A DNA stretch of 64,000 nucleotides from positions 1-64,000 of the forward strand of contig CAMDEF010000007.1 in assembly GCA_945895265.1 (NCBI GenBank), written 5' to 3'. The DNA comes from Bordetella parapertussis. GTDB lineage: Bacteria > Pseudomonadota > Gammaproteobacteria > Burkholderiales > Burkholderiaceae_B. Made by a program: the position numbers and the translations under genes. The notes under the pieces were generated by a model. That model saw nothing but the letters and a program-made list of their open reading frames with translations. It had not been told where the DNA came from and made no database searches. Below are positions 52,873 through 62,680 of this stretch, one piece after another (within the stretch, counting starts at the first letter, position 1; every line of letters starts with the position of its first letter).

Positions 52873-54065
52873 TAGACCTCGATCACTTCTTCCCGCACAT
52901 AACCCGGCGCTTGACCAAACTTAGTCATGCCGCCCACCGCTTCAATCGCGCGCTTCACAAAACGATCATCCACCAACTGCGCGGCAGCAGTCTTACCGTC
53001 CAGTATTGACAAGAAACTACGATCAGCCTCGATCACAGTACTTTTCAAACGCGCAACGAGTTCTTCGGTGTAGCTAGGATACGGGTAAGGCTGAAAATCG
53101 ATGCGCTTATCTTGCCAACCGGCATGGCGAATCGCCTTAGACGACAAATACGACTCGCGATCGCTTGCAGCGGGCGCCAGCACTTTATTGAGCACCGGCA
53201 AGGCATGGGGCGTGTAACGGTTCACGCCTTCTTTTGAGAGCAGTTGAGCTGTTTGCGCACGATTGTCACGAATCCATAACTGAGCGCGCACAATCGCATC
53301 CACCACCTTCTGTGACCAATCTGGGCGCTGTTCAAGATCACGCTCGTGCATGAACACCGTGCAGCAAGCGTGATTGCGCCAAACATCGCCGGTAAAGCGT
53401 AATACTTTACCAATGCCCATCGTTTCAGCGATCGCATTAAAAGGTTCGGCCACGATATAGCCTGCGATATTGCGCGAAGCTAGGGCGGGCGGCATATCTG
53501 AAGGCGCCATCACCACTAGACTGACCTCGTTGGCAGCGGGCTGACCACCTTGTTTACGCGACACAGGCTGCAGACTCGCCTCGCGCAACATGGCCTGCAA
53601 CACCACGTTATGGATCGAATACCAAAAGGGGATAGCGACTGTTTTTCCACCCAAAGCTTTGATATCGTTAATCTCAGGTAACACTGTCAGACCTGAACCG
53701 CCGACGTGATTCCAGGCAACAATCTTGGCTGGCACCTTGCTGCCAAAACGCGCCCACACCGTCATGGGCGATAACAGATGCACGACATTGACCTGACCGG
53801 CAATAAACGCTTCGTTCAGTTGCGCCCAACTGCGCAGCATCGTAGGTTTTTCAACGTCAACGCCAGCGTCTTTAAAAAATCCGTTGTGATGCGCCACCAA
53901 CAAAGGGGCGGCATCAGTGATTGGTAAATAACCAATCCGCACCGGGCCGTTCGCAGCAGGTTGTGCCTGCGCGTTAAAGGCGGACAATAGTGGGGCTGCA
54001 CCCGCGGCGGTAAATAAACTTGCTAATTTAAGCATCTCGCGGCGCGAGACATGTTCAAGACACAT
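52872..54065 (-). CDS. NitT/TauT-type ABC importer substrate-binding protein (Tat-like signal)
   Basis: 397 residues. The N-terminus has a twin-arginine-type signal, SRREMLKLASLFTAAGAAPL, with the expected hydrophobic core and an AQAQP cleavage region. The mature domain starts VRIGYLPITDAAPLLVAHHNGFF, the CmpA/NrtA-like pattern of nitrate, bicarbonate and related binding proteins. WNHVGGSGLTVLPE and KTVAIPFWYSIHN line the probable site. The start overlaps the upstream ATPase gene by 11 bp. Confidence 0.9.
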   Translation of the reverse strand: MCLEHVSRREMLKLASLFTAAGAAPLLSAFNAQAQPAANGPVRIGYLPITDAAPLLVAHHNGFFKDAGVDVEKPTMLRSWAQLNEAFIAGQVNVVHLLSPMTVWARFGSKVPAKIVAWNHVGGSGLTVLPEINDIKALGGKTVAIPFWYSIHNVVLQAMLREASLQPVSRKQGGQPAANEVSLVVMAPSDMPPALASRNIAGYIVAEPFNAIAETMGIGKVLRFTGDVWRNHACCTVFMHERDLEQRPDWSQKVVDAIVRAQLWIRDNRAQTAQLLSKEGVNRYTPHALPVLNKVLAPAASDRESYLSSKAIRHAGWQDKRIDFQPYPYPSYTEELVARLKSTVIEADRSFLSILDGKTAAAQLVDDRFVKRAIEAVGGMTKFGQAPGYVREEVIEV

Positions 54066-54891
54066 CGACTAATTCCTTTAGGGCAGATTGCGCTGGCACT
54101 ACCGCTGGCTTTGGGTGTAACGCGCGTTGCAGCGTTCGCAAAATTTCAATACGAAGTTGGCCGAGTTCTTCGACGAGATCTTCGCGTGGCTGTGCGTACG
54201 CAAGGTGCCACTCCCCCACACAGTGAGCAGGCGCACCGCCCAACAGCAAGATCCGATCCGCGACTTGCAAGGCCTCGTCGATATCGTGCGTGATTAATAC
54301 CGCTGCGGTGCCTAAGTCGTCACGCAAGGTCAGTAACAGTTTCTGCATGGCGGCACGGGTCACTTCATCGAGCGCACCAAAGGGTTCATCCAGCAAAATC
54401 ACCTCGGGCTGTCTGGCGACGCAGCGCGCAAGCGCAGTCCGTTGCGCCATGCCGCCCGACAACTCTGAAGGCATCAATAATCGTGCCGGTTCTAAACCCA
54501 CTTCACTGATTGCAACATCGACGCGTTGTTTTTTTTCTGCCGCTGTCAAACGTGGTTGATGTTTGAAATCCAGACCAAAGCCGACGTTTTTTTCAAGCGT
54601 TAACCACGGCAACAGGCTGGGATCTTGAAAGGCCATCGCGACACGGGGGTGGGTGCCGGTCGTTGGCTGGCCATCCACCAACACAGAGCCTTGAGTGGGC
54701 TGCTGCAAACCCGCCAACACACGAAGCAAGCTAGATTTTCCGACACCGCTGGGGCCTAAAATCGCTACGATTTCGCCGGCGGCAACCGAAATATCTAGCC
54801 CATCAATCAAAGGCTTAGCCGCGCCATAGCTCAGACCAAGGCCTTTGGCCTCTAGGACATAGTCGGGAAGTTTGGTAATTGGCGCAAGCAT
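54055..54891 (-). CDS. NitT/TauT-type ABC importer ATP-binding protein
   Basis: 278 residues. Walker A GPSGVGKS, signature LSGGMAQR and Walker B followed by LDEPFGALDEVTR are those of the SsuB/TauB/NrtD group. I use the ATG at 54891; a TTG nine codons upstream is less likely. It is the first gene of the importer operon, downstream of an array of 27-bp dyad repeats that could control it. Confidence 0.9.
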   Translation of the reverse strand: MLAPITKLPDYVLEAKGLGLSYGAAKPLIDGLDISVAAGEIVAILGPSGVGKSSLLRVLAGLQQPTQGSVLVDGQPTTGTHPRVAMAFQDPSLLPWLTLEKNVGFGLDFKHQPRLTAAEKKQRVDVAISEVGLEPARLLMPSELSGGMAQRTALARCVARQPEVILLDEPFGALDEVTRAAMQKLLLTLRDDLGTAAVLITHDIDEALQVADRILLLGGAPAHCVGEWHLAYAQPREDLVEELGQLRIEILRTLQRALHPKPAVVPAQSALKELVDVS

Positions 54892-54969
54892 CTCAATCCA
54901 GCCTCGTGAGCCCGCCAAGCGGGTTGGGACTGGAAGTTTAAGGCGGCCTCTTTATTTCTTAAACGACTA

Positions 54970-55070
54970 ACGCGTCATTTGCTTATTACCATTGAAAGTC
55001 ATTTGCTTATGACTACCCTCAAAAGTCATTGGCTGATGACTACCCTCAAGAGTCATTGACTCATCAGTCT
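54970..55070. repeat. 27-bp tandem repeat array of dyads (3 full units plus a partial)
   Basis: Units run 54970-54996, 54997-55023, 55024-55050 and a partial 55051-55070. The central units read AGTCAT-6 nt-ATGACT followed by ACCCTCAA(A/G), so each contains a 6-bp inverted repeat. The outer units are degenerate. No spacer sequences vary between copies, so this is not a CRISPR. The array fills the gap between cbpM and the NitT/TauT operon. Confidence 0.85.
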
Positions 55071-55089
55071 TGGTTTTTTAGAAGTGATA

Positions 55090-55398
55090 TCAAAAACCTC
55101 TCAACTGCAACCTTAAGTCGCGTACCTCTTGCATTAAATCTACCATCAAAGCCGCGGCGTCGAGGTTGACTTCAAAGTCGCGCTGCAGTCGTGCAACTTG
55201 TCGGGCACGAGCAACCGCAGCGCTCGCAAAGACCCAACCCTCAGGCGGTGCACTTTGCCGTAAGGCTGGTAATACGCCGTGTTCAACAAGTGTCATCACC
55301 CATTCAATCTGTTGTTCGCAACATTGCGCCAACTCATGGATGGTGACAGGTGCCTGGTCGTCAACCACGACCGCAGTACAAATCGTGATTTGGGTCAT
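55090..55398 (-). CDS. cbpM: Chaperone modulator CbpM
   Basis: 102 residues with a MerR-like fold: TIHELAQCCEQQIEWVMTLVEHGVL and a long C-terminal helix (NLDAAALMVDLMQEVRDLRLQL). CbpM binds the J domain of CbpA and inhibits its co-chaperone and DNA-binding activity. It overlaps cbpA by 4 bp (ATGA), in the usual cbpA-cbpM order. Confidence 0.88.
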   Translation of the reverse strand: MTQITICTAVVVDDQAPVTIHELAQCCEQQIEWVMTLVEHGVLPALRQSAPPEGWVFASAAVARARQVARLQRDFEVNLDAAALMVDLMQEVRDLRLQLRGF

Positions 55399-56375
55399 GC
55401 TGAAACTCCTAGGTGGGCGCGCGGATTAAAAGCCGCTGCCTTTGCCAACTGTTCATACGCTGCACGTGTTTGTTCGTTTTCTGCCGAAGGCCAAACAATG
55501 TCGAGCACTAGATACAAATCACCGGGAGGATCGCCAGGCAAACCTTTGCCACGCAAGCGTAACTTACCGCCCTGCTTGCTTCCTGCAGCGATATTGACTT
55601 CAACTTCTCCGGCAAGCGTCGGTGCGTGCACTTTACCGCCGAGTGCCGCTTCCCAAGGCGTCACAGGAAGCTTCATGCTCAAGTCGCGACCATTGCTCTG
55701 ATACAGCGCGTGTGCTGCAAAATGTACTGTCAAGAACAGATCTCCAGGTGCACCACCGCCTTCACCCGGCATCCCCTGGCCCGCTAACCGAATCATTTGT
55801 CCGGCCTTCACGCCTGCGGGGATCTTGACACTCAGTGTGCGATTCAACAATTGAGGCCGCCCCTGTGAATCGAGTTGCACCGAACGCAAGCTTAGTTCGC
55901 GGGTGGCGCCTGCAAAACTATCTTCAAACGAAATCTCGATATCGGCATGGTGATCTTCGCCGCGTAACGGTTGCGCATGACCTTGACCTGAGTCAAAACT
56001 TTGACCACGCCCTTGAGCGCGGCGCTGTTGCTCGGCCTGTTTAAATAAGCCTGCCATAAAGTCTTGAAACTCAGCCCGATTAGGCCCATCACCGTGCGCG
56101 CCTGAGAACTCAAACCCTCGATCCCAGCCGGGCCCGGGGCTCGCACCATTTGGCCCAGACACGCCGGCCGCTAGCCCATCGTAGGCGGCACGCTTTTCAG
56201 CATCCCGCAAGACATCATTGGCCTCGTTCAGATCACGCATGCGCGCCTCGGCGTCAGGCTCTTTGCTGACATCGGGGTGATACTTGCGCGCAAGCTTGCG
56301 ATACGCCTTGCGGATGTCTTCCTGCGAAGCGTCGCGGGGTAGCTCTAAAATCTTGTAGTAGTCTTTGAATTCCAT
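55395..56375 (-). CDS. cbpA: Curved-DNA-binding DnaJ-class co-chaperone CbpA
   Basis: 326 residues. The J domain covers about residues 4-70 with the HPD motif in KYHPDVSK, a Gly/Gln-rich linker follows, then two C-terminal substrate-binding domains (VKIPAGVKAGQMIRLAGQG, PGDLFLTVHF, PGDLYLVLDI) without a zinc finger. It stimulates DnaK and binds curved DNA in stationary phase. An 18-bp palindrome lies just upstream, shared with the divergent cupin gene. Confidence 0.93.
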   Translation of the reverse strand: MEFKDYYKILELPRDASQEDIRKAYRKLARKYHPDVSKEPDAEARMRDLNEANDVLRDAEKRAAYDGLAAGVSGPNGASPGPGWDRGFEFSGAHGDGPNRAEFQDFMAGLFKQAEQQRRAQGRGQSFDSGQGHAQPLRGEDHHADIEISFEDSFAGATRELSLRSVQLDSQGRPQLLNRTLSVKIPAGVKAGQMIRLAGQGMPGEGGGAPGDLFLTVHFAAHALYQSNGRDLSMKLPVTPWEAALGGKVHAPTLAGEVEVNIAAGSKQGGKLRLRGKGLPGDPPGDLYLVLDIVWPSAENEQTRAAYEQLAKAAAFNPRAHLGVSA

Positions 56376-56400
56376 ATGCGTGGCGGCACAAGGCTCGCCA

Positions 56401-56418
56401 AAAGGGTGGACACCCTTT
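56401..56418. promoter_or_regulatory. 18-bp palindrome between cbpA and the cupin gene
   Basis: AAAGGGT-GGAC-ACCCTTT is a perfect 7-bp inverted repeat 26 bp upstream of the cbpA ATG and 39 bp upstream of the cupin ATG. It could be an operator for both divergent genes, or a leader hairpin for either. Confidence 0.5.
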
Positions 56419-56456
56419 CACAATGGGGCTAAAACCTGTAAAACTCAAGGGATATC

Positions 56457-56786
56457 ATGCAAATTATTAATATTCCGTTTGGCACGACAGACTGGTCAAG
56501 CGTTGAAGTCACCGAGCACCCCGGCACAACGGGCAAGGCCTTTTGGCGCACACGCCAATTTGGCGCGATTCGGGTGCGTATGGTTGAGTACAGTGCGGGG
56601 TATCTGGCAGATCATTGGTGCGAGAAAGGGCATATCTTGCTGTGTCTGACCGGCAGCTTACATACTGAGCTAAAGGACGGCAGGCATTTTGACTTGACAC
56701 CGGGCACCAGCTATCAAGTCGCGGATCATGCCGAACCGCATCAATCATCCACCGCCACTGGGGCGACGCTTTTTATTGTTGATTAA
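56457..56786 (+). CDS. DHCW-motif cupin-fold protein
   Basis: 109 residues of cupin fold. The family motif region reads [18 protein letters not shown] (DHWC at the named site), followed by [17 protein letters not shown]. The function of this family is not established. AAGGGATATC precedes the ATG. Its stop overlaps the 3' end of convergent pgk by 4 bp. Confidence 0.88.
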   Translation: MQIINIPFGTTDWSSVEVTEHPGTTGKAFWRTRQFGAIRVRMVEYSAGYLADHWCEKGHILLCLTGSLHTELKDGRHFDLTPGTSYQVADHAEPHQSSTATGATLFIVD

Positions 56787-57979
56787 CCAGCAGCACGCTG
56801 TTGCAAAATCTCAACCGCCGGCAAAGTCTTGCCCTCTAAGAACTCTAGAAACGCACCGCCCCCAGTCGAGATATACCCAACTTTATCGGTGATCCCAAAC
56901 TTGGCAATCGCGGCCAAGGTGTCACCACCTCCAGCAATTGAAAACCCTGCCGAATCAGCAATGGCGTGCGCCACCACTTCAGTGCCGTGCGCAAAGGCGT
57001 CAAACTCAAACACCCCCAAAGGGCCGTTCCAAACAATGGTGCCTGCTTGCTTCAAGATCGCAGCTAACTGCGCCGAGGTTTGCGGCCCAATATCAAAAAT
57101 CAAATCATCAGCCAATACATCTTTGGCAGACTTTGCGGTGGCCGGAGCCTGCGCCGAAAACTCTTTGGCACATGCAACGTCTGTGGGGATTGGCACCGCC
57201 GCGCCGCGCTCTTGCATTTTTTCCATCACTGCTCGGGCTTGATCCAATTGATCAGGCTCAGCCAACGACTTACCAATCGGCAAGCCTGCGGCCAACATAA
57301 AGGTGTTGGCAATACCCCCACCCACAATCAATTGATCGACCTTGTCTGCAAGCGACTGTAAGATCGATAGCTTGGTCGAGACCTTAGAGCCACCCACAAT
57401 CGCAACCAGCGGGCGCTTAGGCGCTAGTAAAGCGCGCCCCAAGGCTTCGAGCTCAGCCTGTAGCAATGGGCCTGCACAAGCGATTGGCGCGAACTGAGCG
57501 ATGCCGTGCGTAGTGGCTTCCGCGCGATGCGCGGTGCCAAAGGCATCGTTTACATACACGTCGCATAGCGCGGCCATTTTTTTAGACAGCTCAGAGTCGT
57601 TCTTTTTTTCGCCCTTGTTGACGCGGCAATTTTCAAGCAACACCACCTGGCCCGGCGCAACCGTCACACCACCCACCCAGTTTTGTACCAAAGTCACTGG
57701 CATCCCCATTAATTCAGTCAGGCGCTTGGCAATCGGCGCGAGTGAATCTTCAGGATTGAGCGTACCCTCGGTTGGGCGTCCCAGATGCGACGTCACCATC
57801 ACCGCGGCACCAGCATCAAGCGCCAGACGAATCCCTGGTACCGACGCACGAATACGAGTGTCTTCGGTAATGTTGCCCGCATCATCAAACGGTACATTCA
57901 AGTCGGCGCGAATAAACACGCGCTTGCCAGCGAGCTTGCCGGCCTGAGCCAGCCCAGAGAGAGTTTGAACAGTCGTCAT
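56783..57979 (-). CDS. pgk: Phosphoglycerate kinase
   Basis: 398 residues, standard for [44 protein letters not shown] and GGGDTLAAI are the classical signatures. It makes ATP and 3-phosphoglycerate from 1,3-bisphosphoglycerate. The ATG at 57979 matches the family length; a 16-codon extension is unlikely. A terminator separates it from gap upstream, so it needs its own promoter or readthrough. Confidence 0.95.
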   Translation of the reverse strand: MTTVQTLSGLAQAGKLAGKRVFIRADLNVPFDDAGNITEDTRIRASVPGIRLALDAGAAVMVTSHLGRPTEGTLNPEDSLAPIAKRLTELMGMPVTLVQNWVGGVTVAPGQVVLLENCRVNKGEKKNDSELSKKMAALCDVYVNDAFGTAHRAEATTHGIAQFAPIACAGPLLQAELEALGRALLAPKRPLVAIVGGSKVSTKLSILQSLADKVDQLIVGGGIANTFMLAAGLPIGKSLAEPDQLDQARAVMEKMQERGAAVPIPTDVACAKEFSAQAPATAKSAKDVLADDLIFDIGPQTSAQLAAILKQAGTIVWNGPLGVFEFDAFAHGTEVVAHAIADSAGFSIAGGGDTLAAIAKFGITDKVGYISTGGGAFLEFLEGKTLPAVEILQQRAAG

Positions 57980-58071
57980 AAGATCCAACACAAAGAAATC
58001 AAAAAATATCAGTCGCGAAACATGCAAAGCGTACTAGGCAATATGCACTCGTTTCAGATGACCCTTAAGCA

Positions 58072-58093
58072 AAGAGGCCCCGAAGGGCCTCTT
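58072..58093 (-). terminator. Hairpin terminator after gap
   Basis: AAGAGGCCC (58072-58080) and GGGCCTCTT (58085-58093) form a perfect 9-bp stem with a CGAA loop, 15 bp after the gap stop on the minus strand. On the minus strand the loop reads TTCG, a stable tetraloop. The following T-tract is weak (TTTGCTT), so stopping may be partial and could set the gap-to-pgk ratio. Confidence 0.65.
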
Positions 58094-58108
58094 GTTCGTG
58101 CGTGGTAA

Positions 58109-59119
58109 TTATTTTGCCGACATCAACGCAGTCGTGGTGTCGAGCATACGGTTGCTAAAGCCCCACTCGTTGTCATACCAAGACGACACCTTCACCAACG
58201 AACCCGACACTTTGGTCAGTGTTGCGTCAAAGTTGCTTGAAGCCGGGTTGTGATTGAAGTCAACCGAAACGAGTTGTTCAGTTTGGTAGGTCAAGATACC
58301 TTTGAGCTTACCTTCAGAGGCCGTCTTCAAGATCGCATTGACTTCATCAACAGTGGTATCGCGCTTCGCGATAAACGACAGGTCAACTAGCGAAACATTG
58401 ATTGTGGGCACTCGAATCGCGAAACCATCAAGCTTGCCATTGAGCTCAGGCAATACCAAGCCAACCGCAACAGCAGCACCCGTTTTGGCCGGGATCATGC
58501 TCATGGTGGCCGAGCGTGCACGGCGCAAGTCTTCGTGATAAACGTCGGTCAACACTTGATCATTGGTGTATGAGTGAATCGTTGTCATCAGGCCGGTTAC
58601 CACACCAAGGGCTTCGTGCAACGGCTGCACCAAGGGGGCCAGGCAGTTAGTGGTGCAAGAGGCATTCGAAATCACAGTGTCTGAACTTTTCAGCACGCCA
58701 TGGTTGACGCCATACACAATGGTTGCATCAACATCTTTACCACCCGGTGCTGAAATAATGACTTTTTTAGCGCCCCCTTTGATGTGAGCCGAGGCTTTTT
58801 CTTTAGTCGTGAAGAAGCCCGTGCACTCGAGCACGACGTCAACCTTGAGTTCGCCCCAGGGTAATTCAGCTGGGTTGCGATTGGCTAGTACACGAATCTT
58901 GTCGCCGTTAACCACCATGAAATCACCATCAACGCCAACCGTGCCCGAGAACTTGCCGTGGGCGGTGTCGTATTGGGTCAGATGGGCATTGGTCTTGGGA
59001 TCACCCAAGTCATTAATGGCTACGATTTGAATATCGTGCTTTTTGCCACCTTCGTAATGTGCACGCAAAATGTTACGGCCGATACGGCCATAGCCGTTAA
59101 TAGCAACGCGAATCGTCAT
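58109..59119 (-). CDS. gap: Glyceraldehyde-3-phosphate dehydrogenase
   Basis: 336 residues. [14 protein letters not shown] binds [16 protein letters not shown] carries the catalytic cysteine, and [15 protein letters not shown] ends the protein. It oxidises GAP to 1,3-bisphosphoglycerate. AGGAG lies 11 nt before the ATG. It follows tkt by 29 bp, so the two are probably cotranscribed. Confidence 0.96.
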   Translation of the reverse strand: MTIRVAINGYGRIGRNILRAHYEGGKKHDIQIVAINDLGDPKTNAHLTQYDTAHGKFSGTVGVDGDFMVVNGDKIRVLANRNPAELPWGELKVDVVLECTGFFTTKEKASAHIKGGAKKVIISAPGGKDVDATIVYGVNHGVLKSSDTVISNASCTTNCLAPLVQPLHEALGVVTGLMTTIHSYTNDQVLTDVYHEDLRRARSATMSMIPAKTGAAVAVGLVLPELNGKLDGFAIRVPTINVSLVDLSFIAKRDTTVDEVNAILKTASEGKLKGILTYQTEQLVSVDFNHNPASSNFDATLTKVSGSLVKVSSWYDNEWGFSNRMLDTTTALMSAK

Positions 59120-59148
59120 GATGTGTCGAGCTCCTGATTATTTGAAAT

Positions 59149-61194
59149 TTACAAAAGATTTTTCACTGCTTGCGCGACTTTCTCTGCCGTCAAGCCAAAA
59201 TGTTTAAACAGCGCACCCGCGGGCGCTGACTCACCGTACGTATCGAGGCCGACCACCGCACCCTCAAGCCCAACATACTTATGCCACAACCCTGTAACGC
59301 CAGCCTCAACTGCAACGCGCGGCATCCCTTTGGGCAATACCGACGCGCGCCAGGCCGCGTCTTGCTGATCAAACACATCTGTGCTTGGCATCGACACCAC
59401 TCGCACCGCAATGCCCTCGGTGGCCAACAGTTTCTGCGCATCGATCGCAAGCCCGACTTCTGAGCCCGTCGCAATGATCGCAGCCTTTGCGTTGGCGGCA
59501 TCTTGCAACACGTAACCACCGCGCGCTACATGCTTTAACGTTTCGGCGCTGCGCGCCACAAACGGCAAATTTTGACGCGACAACAACAAGGCTGTCGGGC
59601 CACCTGCATGCACGTCCATCCCAATGCTGCTGGGGCGACTCACCGCTGCCAACCAGGCCACGGTAGTTTCGACGGTATCGCAAGGGCGCCACACCGACAA
59701 GTTAGGGATCAAACGCAGACTGCTAGCGTGTTCAACCGATTGATGGGTTGGGCCATCTTCACCCAAGCCAATTGAGTCGTGCGTAAACACATGCACCACA
59801 CGCTGCTTCATTAAGGCAGCCATGCGCAACGCATTACGCGAATAATCAGAGAACGTCAAAAATGTTCCGCCAAAGGGCAAATAGCCACCATGCAAGGCCA
59901 TACCGTTCATGATGGCGGCCATACCAAATTCACGTACGCCATAATTGATGTGACGGCCAAACTGAAGGCCTGCTGCGCCTGCACGCACGGGCACTACACC
60001 TTTCCAGTCAGTAAAGTTTGAACCCGTCAGGTCGGCAGAACCACCCAGCATCTCGGGCAACAACTCAACCAAGGCAGTAATCGCTTGCTGCGAGGCTTTA
60101 CGTGAAGCCACGGTTTCAGCTTTGTCTTGCGTGGCGCTCAAAAGCGTTTGTGCGGCGTTTGCGAAATCAGCAGGTAACTCACCCCGCATACGACGTGTAA
60201 ATTCGCGCGCCTCGGTGGGAAACTGAATCGAGTAAGCATCGAACCTTTTTTGCCAGGCAGCCTGAGCCTGAGCACCGGCGACGCGCTGATCCCAGCCTTG
60301 GTAGACGGCTTCAGGGATTTCGAAAGGCGCATGCGGCCAGTTGATTGCGGTGCGGGTACGAGCGATTTCTTCTGCACCCAATGGGGCGCCGTGAACTTTG
60401 TCGGTGCCAGCGACAGTCGGTGCGCCTTTACCAATCACTGTGCGACAAATAATTAAAGACGGGCGAGCCTGCGCAAGACCGGTCAGGCGGGTCTGTTTGA
60501 GGGCCTGATCGACCGCTGCAACATCATGGCCATTGGCCACGCGCAAGACGTTCCAGCCGTAGGCCTCAAAGCGCTTGGCTGTGTCATCGGCAAACCAGTG
60601 TTCAACCTTACCGTCAATCGAAATCCCATTATCGTCATACAACACAACCAATTTGCCCAAACGCAAGGTGCCCGCTAACGAGCACACCTCGTGCGAAATA
60701 CCTTCCATCAGGCAACCATCACCGACAAATGCATAGGTGTGATGATCAACAAGCTTATGTTCAGGGCGATTAAATTCAGCGGCTAACAGTGCCTCGGCCA
60801 ACGCCATCCCGACGGCATTGGCCAGGCCCTGCCCGAGTGGGCCCGTAGTTGTCTCAATACCAGGCGTGATGCCAACTTCAGGATGCCCCGGAGTTTTAGA
60901 GTGCAACTGACGAAACTTGCGCAACTCATCCATTGGCAGGTCGTAACCTGTAAGGTGCAGCAAGGCGTAAATCAACATCGAACCATGGCCGTTTGACAAC
61001 ACAAAACGGTCGCGATTCGCCCAGGCGGGATCGGCTGGGTTGTGACGCAAGTAGCGCGTGAACAGCACTTGCGCCATTTCGGCCATACCCATGGGGGCGC
61101 CCGGATGCCCAGAGTTGGCTTGCTGGACCGCATCCATAGCAAGGGCTCGAATCGCATCGGCCAATTTAACGGGGACAGCAGTATTTGAGTTCAT
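59149..61194 (-). CDS. tkt: Transketolase
   Basis: 681 residues. [44 protein letters not shown] with Mg-TPP binding residues, and [14 protein letters not shown] are the transketolase signatures. It transfers two-carbon units in the pentose phosphate pathway. I start it at the ATG at 61194 that gives the family N-terminus; the frame is open for 26 codons further up. Confidence 0.95.
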   Translation of the reverse strand: MNSNTAVPVKLADAIRALAMDAVQQANSGHPGAPMGMAEMAQVLFTRYLRHNPADPAWANRDRFVLSNGHGSMLIYALLHLTGYDLPMDELRKFRQLHSKTPGHPEVGITPGIETTTGPLGQGLANAVGMALAEALLAAEFNRPEHKLVDHHTYAFVGDGCLMEGISHEVCSLAGTLRLGKLVVLYDDNGISIDGKVEHWFADDTAKRFEAYGWNVLRVANGHDVAAVDQALKQTRLTGLAQARPSLIICRTVIGKGAPTVAGTDKVHGAPLGAEEIARTRTAINWPHAPFEIPEAVYQGWDQRVAGAQAQAAWQKRFDAYSIQFPTEAREFTRRMRGELPADFANAAQTLLSATQDKAETVASRKASQQAITALVELLPEMLGGSADLTGSNFTDWKGVVPVRAGAAGLQFGRHINYGVREFGMAAIMNGMALHGGYLPFGGTFLTFSDYSRNALRMAALMKQRVVHVFTHDSIGLGEDGPTHQSVEHASSLRLIPNLSVWRPCDTVETTVAWLAAVSRPSSIGMDVHAGGPTALLLSRQNLPFVARSAETLKHVARGGYVLQDAANAKAAIIATGSEVGLAIDAQKLLATEGIAVRVVSMPSTDVFDQQDAAWRASVLPKGMPRVAVEAGVTGLWHKYVGLEGAVVGLDTYGESAPAGALFKHFGLTAEKVAQAVKNLL

Positions 61195-61291
61195 GCGATG
61201 TGTCCCGCCCGAACAAGCACAGGAAAAATAGGTTACAAAACGTAGGAGTTTAGCACCCGTATAACCCCTCACCCTCTCTCTGAGCGACCTA

Positions 61292-62032
61292 ATGGCTGAC
61301 CCCCGCTTTTACTGCTCCGAACCGATTTTTGCCGGGCAAGAAATCGTGCTGCCAACGCCTCTGGCGCATCACATCCGCGTCAGACGCCTAGAGGCTGGCG
61401 ATAGGGTGGTGTTATTTGACGGCCGTGGGGGCGAAATTGCGGGTGTACTCAGCTTTGAGGGCAAAAAAACGCTGGTTTTGCTCGGGCAACACAGCCCCAG
61501 AGAGGCCGAACTCAGTGGCGAAATCACGTTAATTCAAGCGCTGCCCTCGGGCGATAAGATGGATTGGATTATCGAAAAAGCAGTCGAGTTGGGCGTGCAC
61601 AGGGTGATTCCTGTTGCGGCGCAACGCAGCGTACTCAAGCTGTCGGGGGCTAGGCTAGAGAAGCGCCTCGAACACTGGCAAGGCGTGATTGCGTCAGCCT
61701 CTGAACAGTGCGGTCGCAACCGTTTAATGCACCTCAGTGTCCCACAAAGCCTCGAGCAGGCCATCGGCACCACGGCGCCAGGGCATCGCCTGCTTTGTGA
61801 CCCCGAGGCTGATCACACACTTGCAGAGTACGTTGCGGCAAGCCAACAAGAGCAAAAACAGATTAATGCCCTGAGTCTGCTGATTGGCCCAGAAGGGGGC
61901 TGGAGCCCTGAAGAGACTGCTGCTGCTTCGCGACAAGGCGCGACGAATATCAAGTTTGGCTTAAGAGTGCTGCGCACCGAGACAGCCGGACTGGCTTTGG
62001 CGGCTGCAGCCACCGCACTACTGAATTGGTAA
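61292..62032 (+). CDS. rsmE: 16S rRNA m3U1498 methyltransferase
   Basis: 246 residues of the SPOUT superfamily. [12 protein letters not shown] lies in the N-terminal PUA-like domain, and [12 protein letters not shown] with [16 protein letters not shown] forms the knotted SAM site. It methylates U1498 of 16S rRNA. It is divergent from tkt across 97 bp. Confidence 0.93.
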   Translation: MADPRFYCSEPIFAGQEIVLPTPLAHHIRVRRLEAGDRVVLFDGRGGEIAGVLSFEGKKTLVLLGQHSPREAELSGEITLIQALPSGDKMDWIIEKAVELGVHRVIPVAAQRSVLKLSGARLEKRLEHWQGVIASASEQCGRNRLMHLSVPQSLEQAIGTTAPGHRLLCDPEADHTLAEYVAASQQEQKQINALSLLIGPEGGWSPEETAAASRQGATNIKFGLRVLRTETAGLALAAAATALLNW

Positions 62033-62090
62033 CCTGCACTCGTGCCACGTTTAGACGTTTAAGGCGCGCGGCTACAGTGCTACCAACGCG

Positions 62091-62555
62091 TTAAGACGGC
62101 TCATCACTCCAGTTATTGACCACGCCTGGCTTGTCATCAGGGTGTTTACCAGCGTGCTGGATCCCAAAGATGAATACGCGACCGTTATCTCGAGCAAACC
62201 CAACGGCATCGTTTAGCACCTGCATAAATTGCACACCGTCCATGACGATGGCGGGATCGGCAGAGTGAAGTTTTTCAAACACCAACACCAAACCTTCTTT
62301 TTGATCGAGCAAACTATCGCACAGGCAATCAAAAAACGAGTCAAAACTTGAGCCAAAGAACTGCGGGTAGTCGACCGCCTTTACGACTGCACGAAACACC
62401 GCCGAGCGGCTCCGCGCCTTATCGCACTGGGCCACGCACCAAGCCAGCCCCCTGTCTGCCGCTGCCCCCGAAAGCAAATCGCGTCCGGTGTCGGGGTCGA
62501 AATCCCCACCATTGCGCAACAACTGCTTTAATTTTGGATCAACCGCCTTACTCAT
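62091..62555 (-). CDS. Barstar-like ribonuclease inhibitor, no RNase partner seen
   Basis: 154 residues. The barstar-family core is visible: FRAVVKAVDYPQFFGSSFDSFFDCL (short motif FFGSSFDSFFDCL equals the YYGxNLDALWDCL segment), and LVLVFEKLHS. Barstar proteins block secreted or contact-delivered guanyl-specific RNases. No barnase-like gene lies next to it, so it may be an immunity protein against other cells' toxins or have another partner. Confidence 0.82.
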   Translation of the reverse strand: MSKAVDPKLKQLLRNGGDFDPDTGRDLLSGAAADRGLAWCVAQCDKARSRSAVFRAVVKAVDYPQFFGSSFDSFFDCLCDSLLDQKEGLVLVFEKLHSADPAIVMDGVQFMQVLNDAVGFARDNGRVFIFGIQHAGKHPDDKPGVVNNWSDEPS

Positions 62556-62680
62556 TTCAGAGGGCTCCTAGGACAAGGCCATAAGTGTGTCGTGTAGTTT
62601 TAGCATACGACAACTAGTTGAGCCTCGTCGATGGTGAATTATTCGTAGTCAAGCGCGAAAAAAACAAAAGATTACGCAAA

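Noticed and set aside
54970..55070. Possible CRISPR array
   Set aside because: The 27-bp units are directly contiguous with no variable spacers and no cas genes are near.
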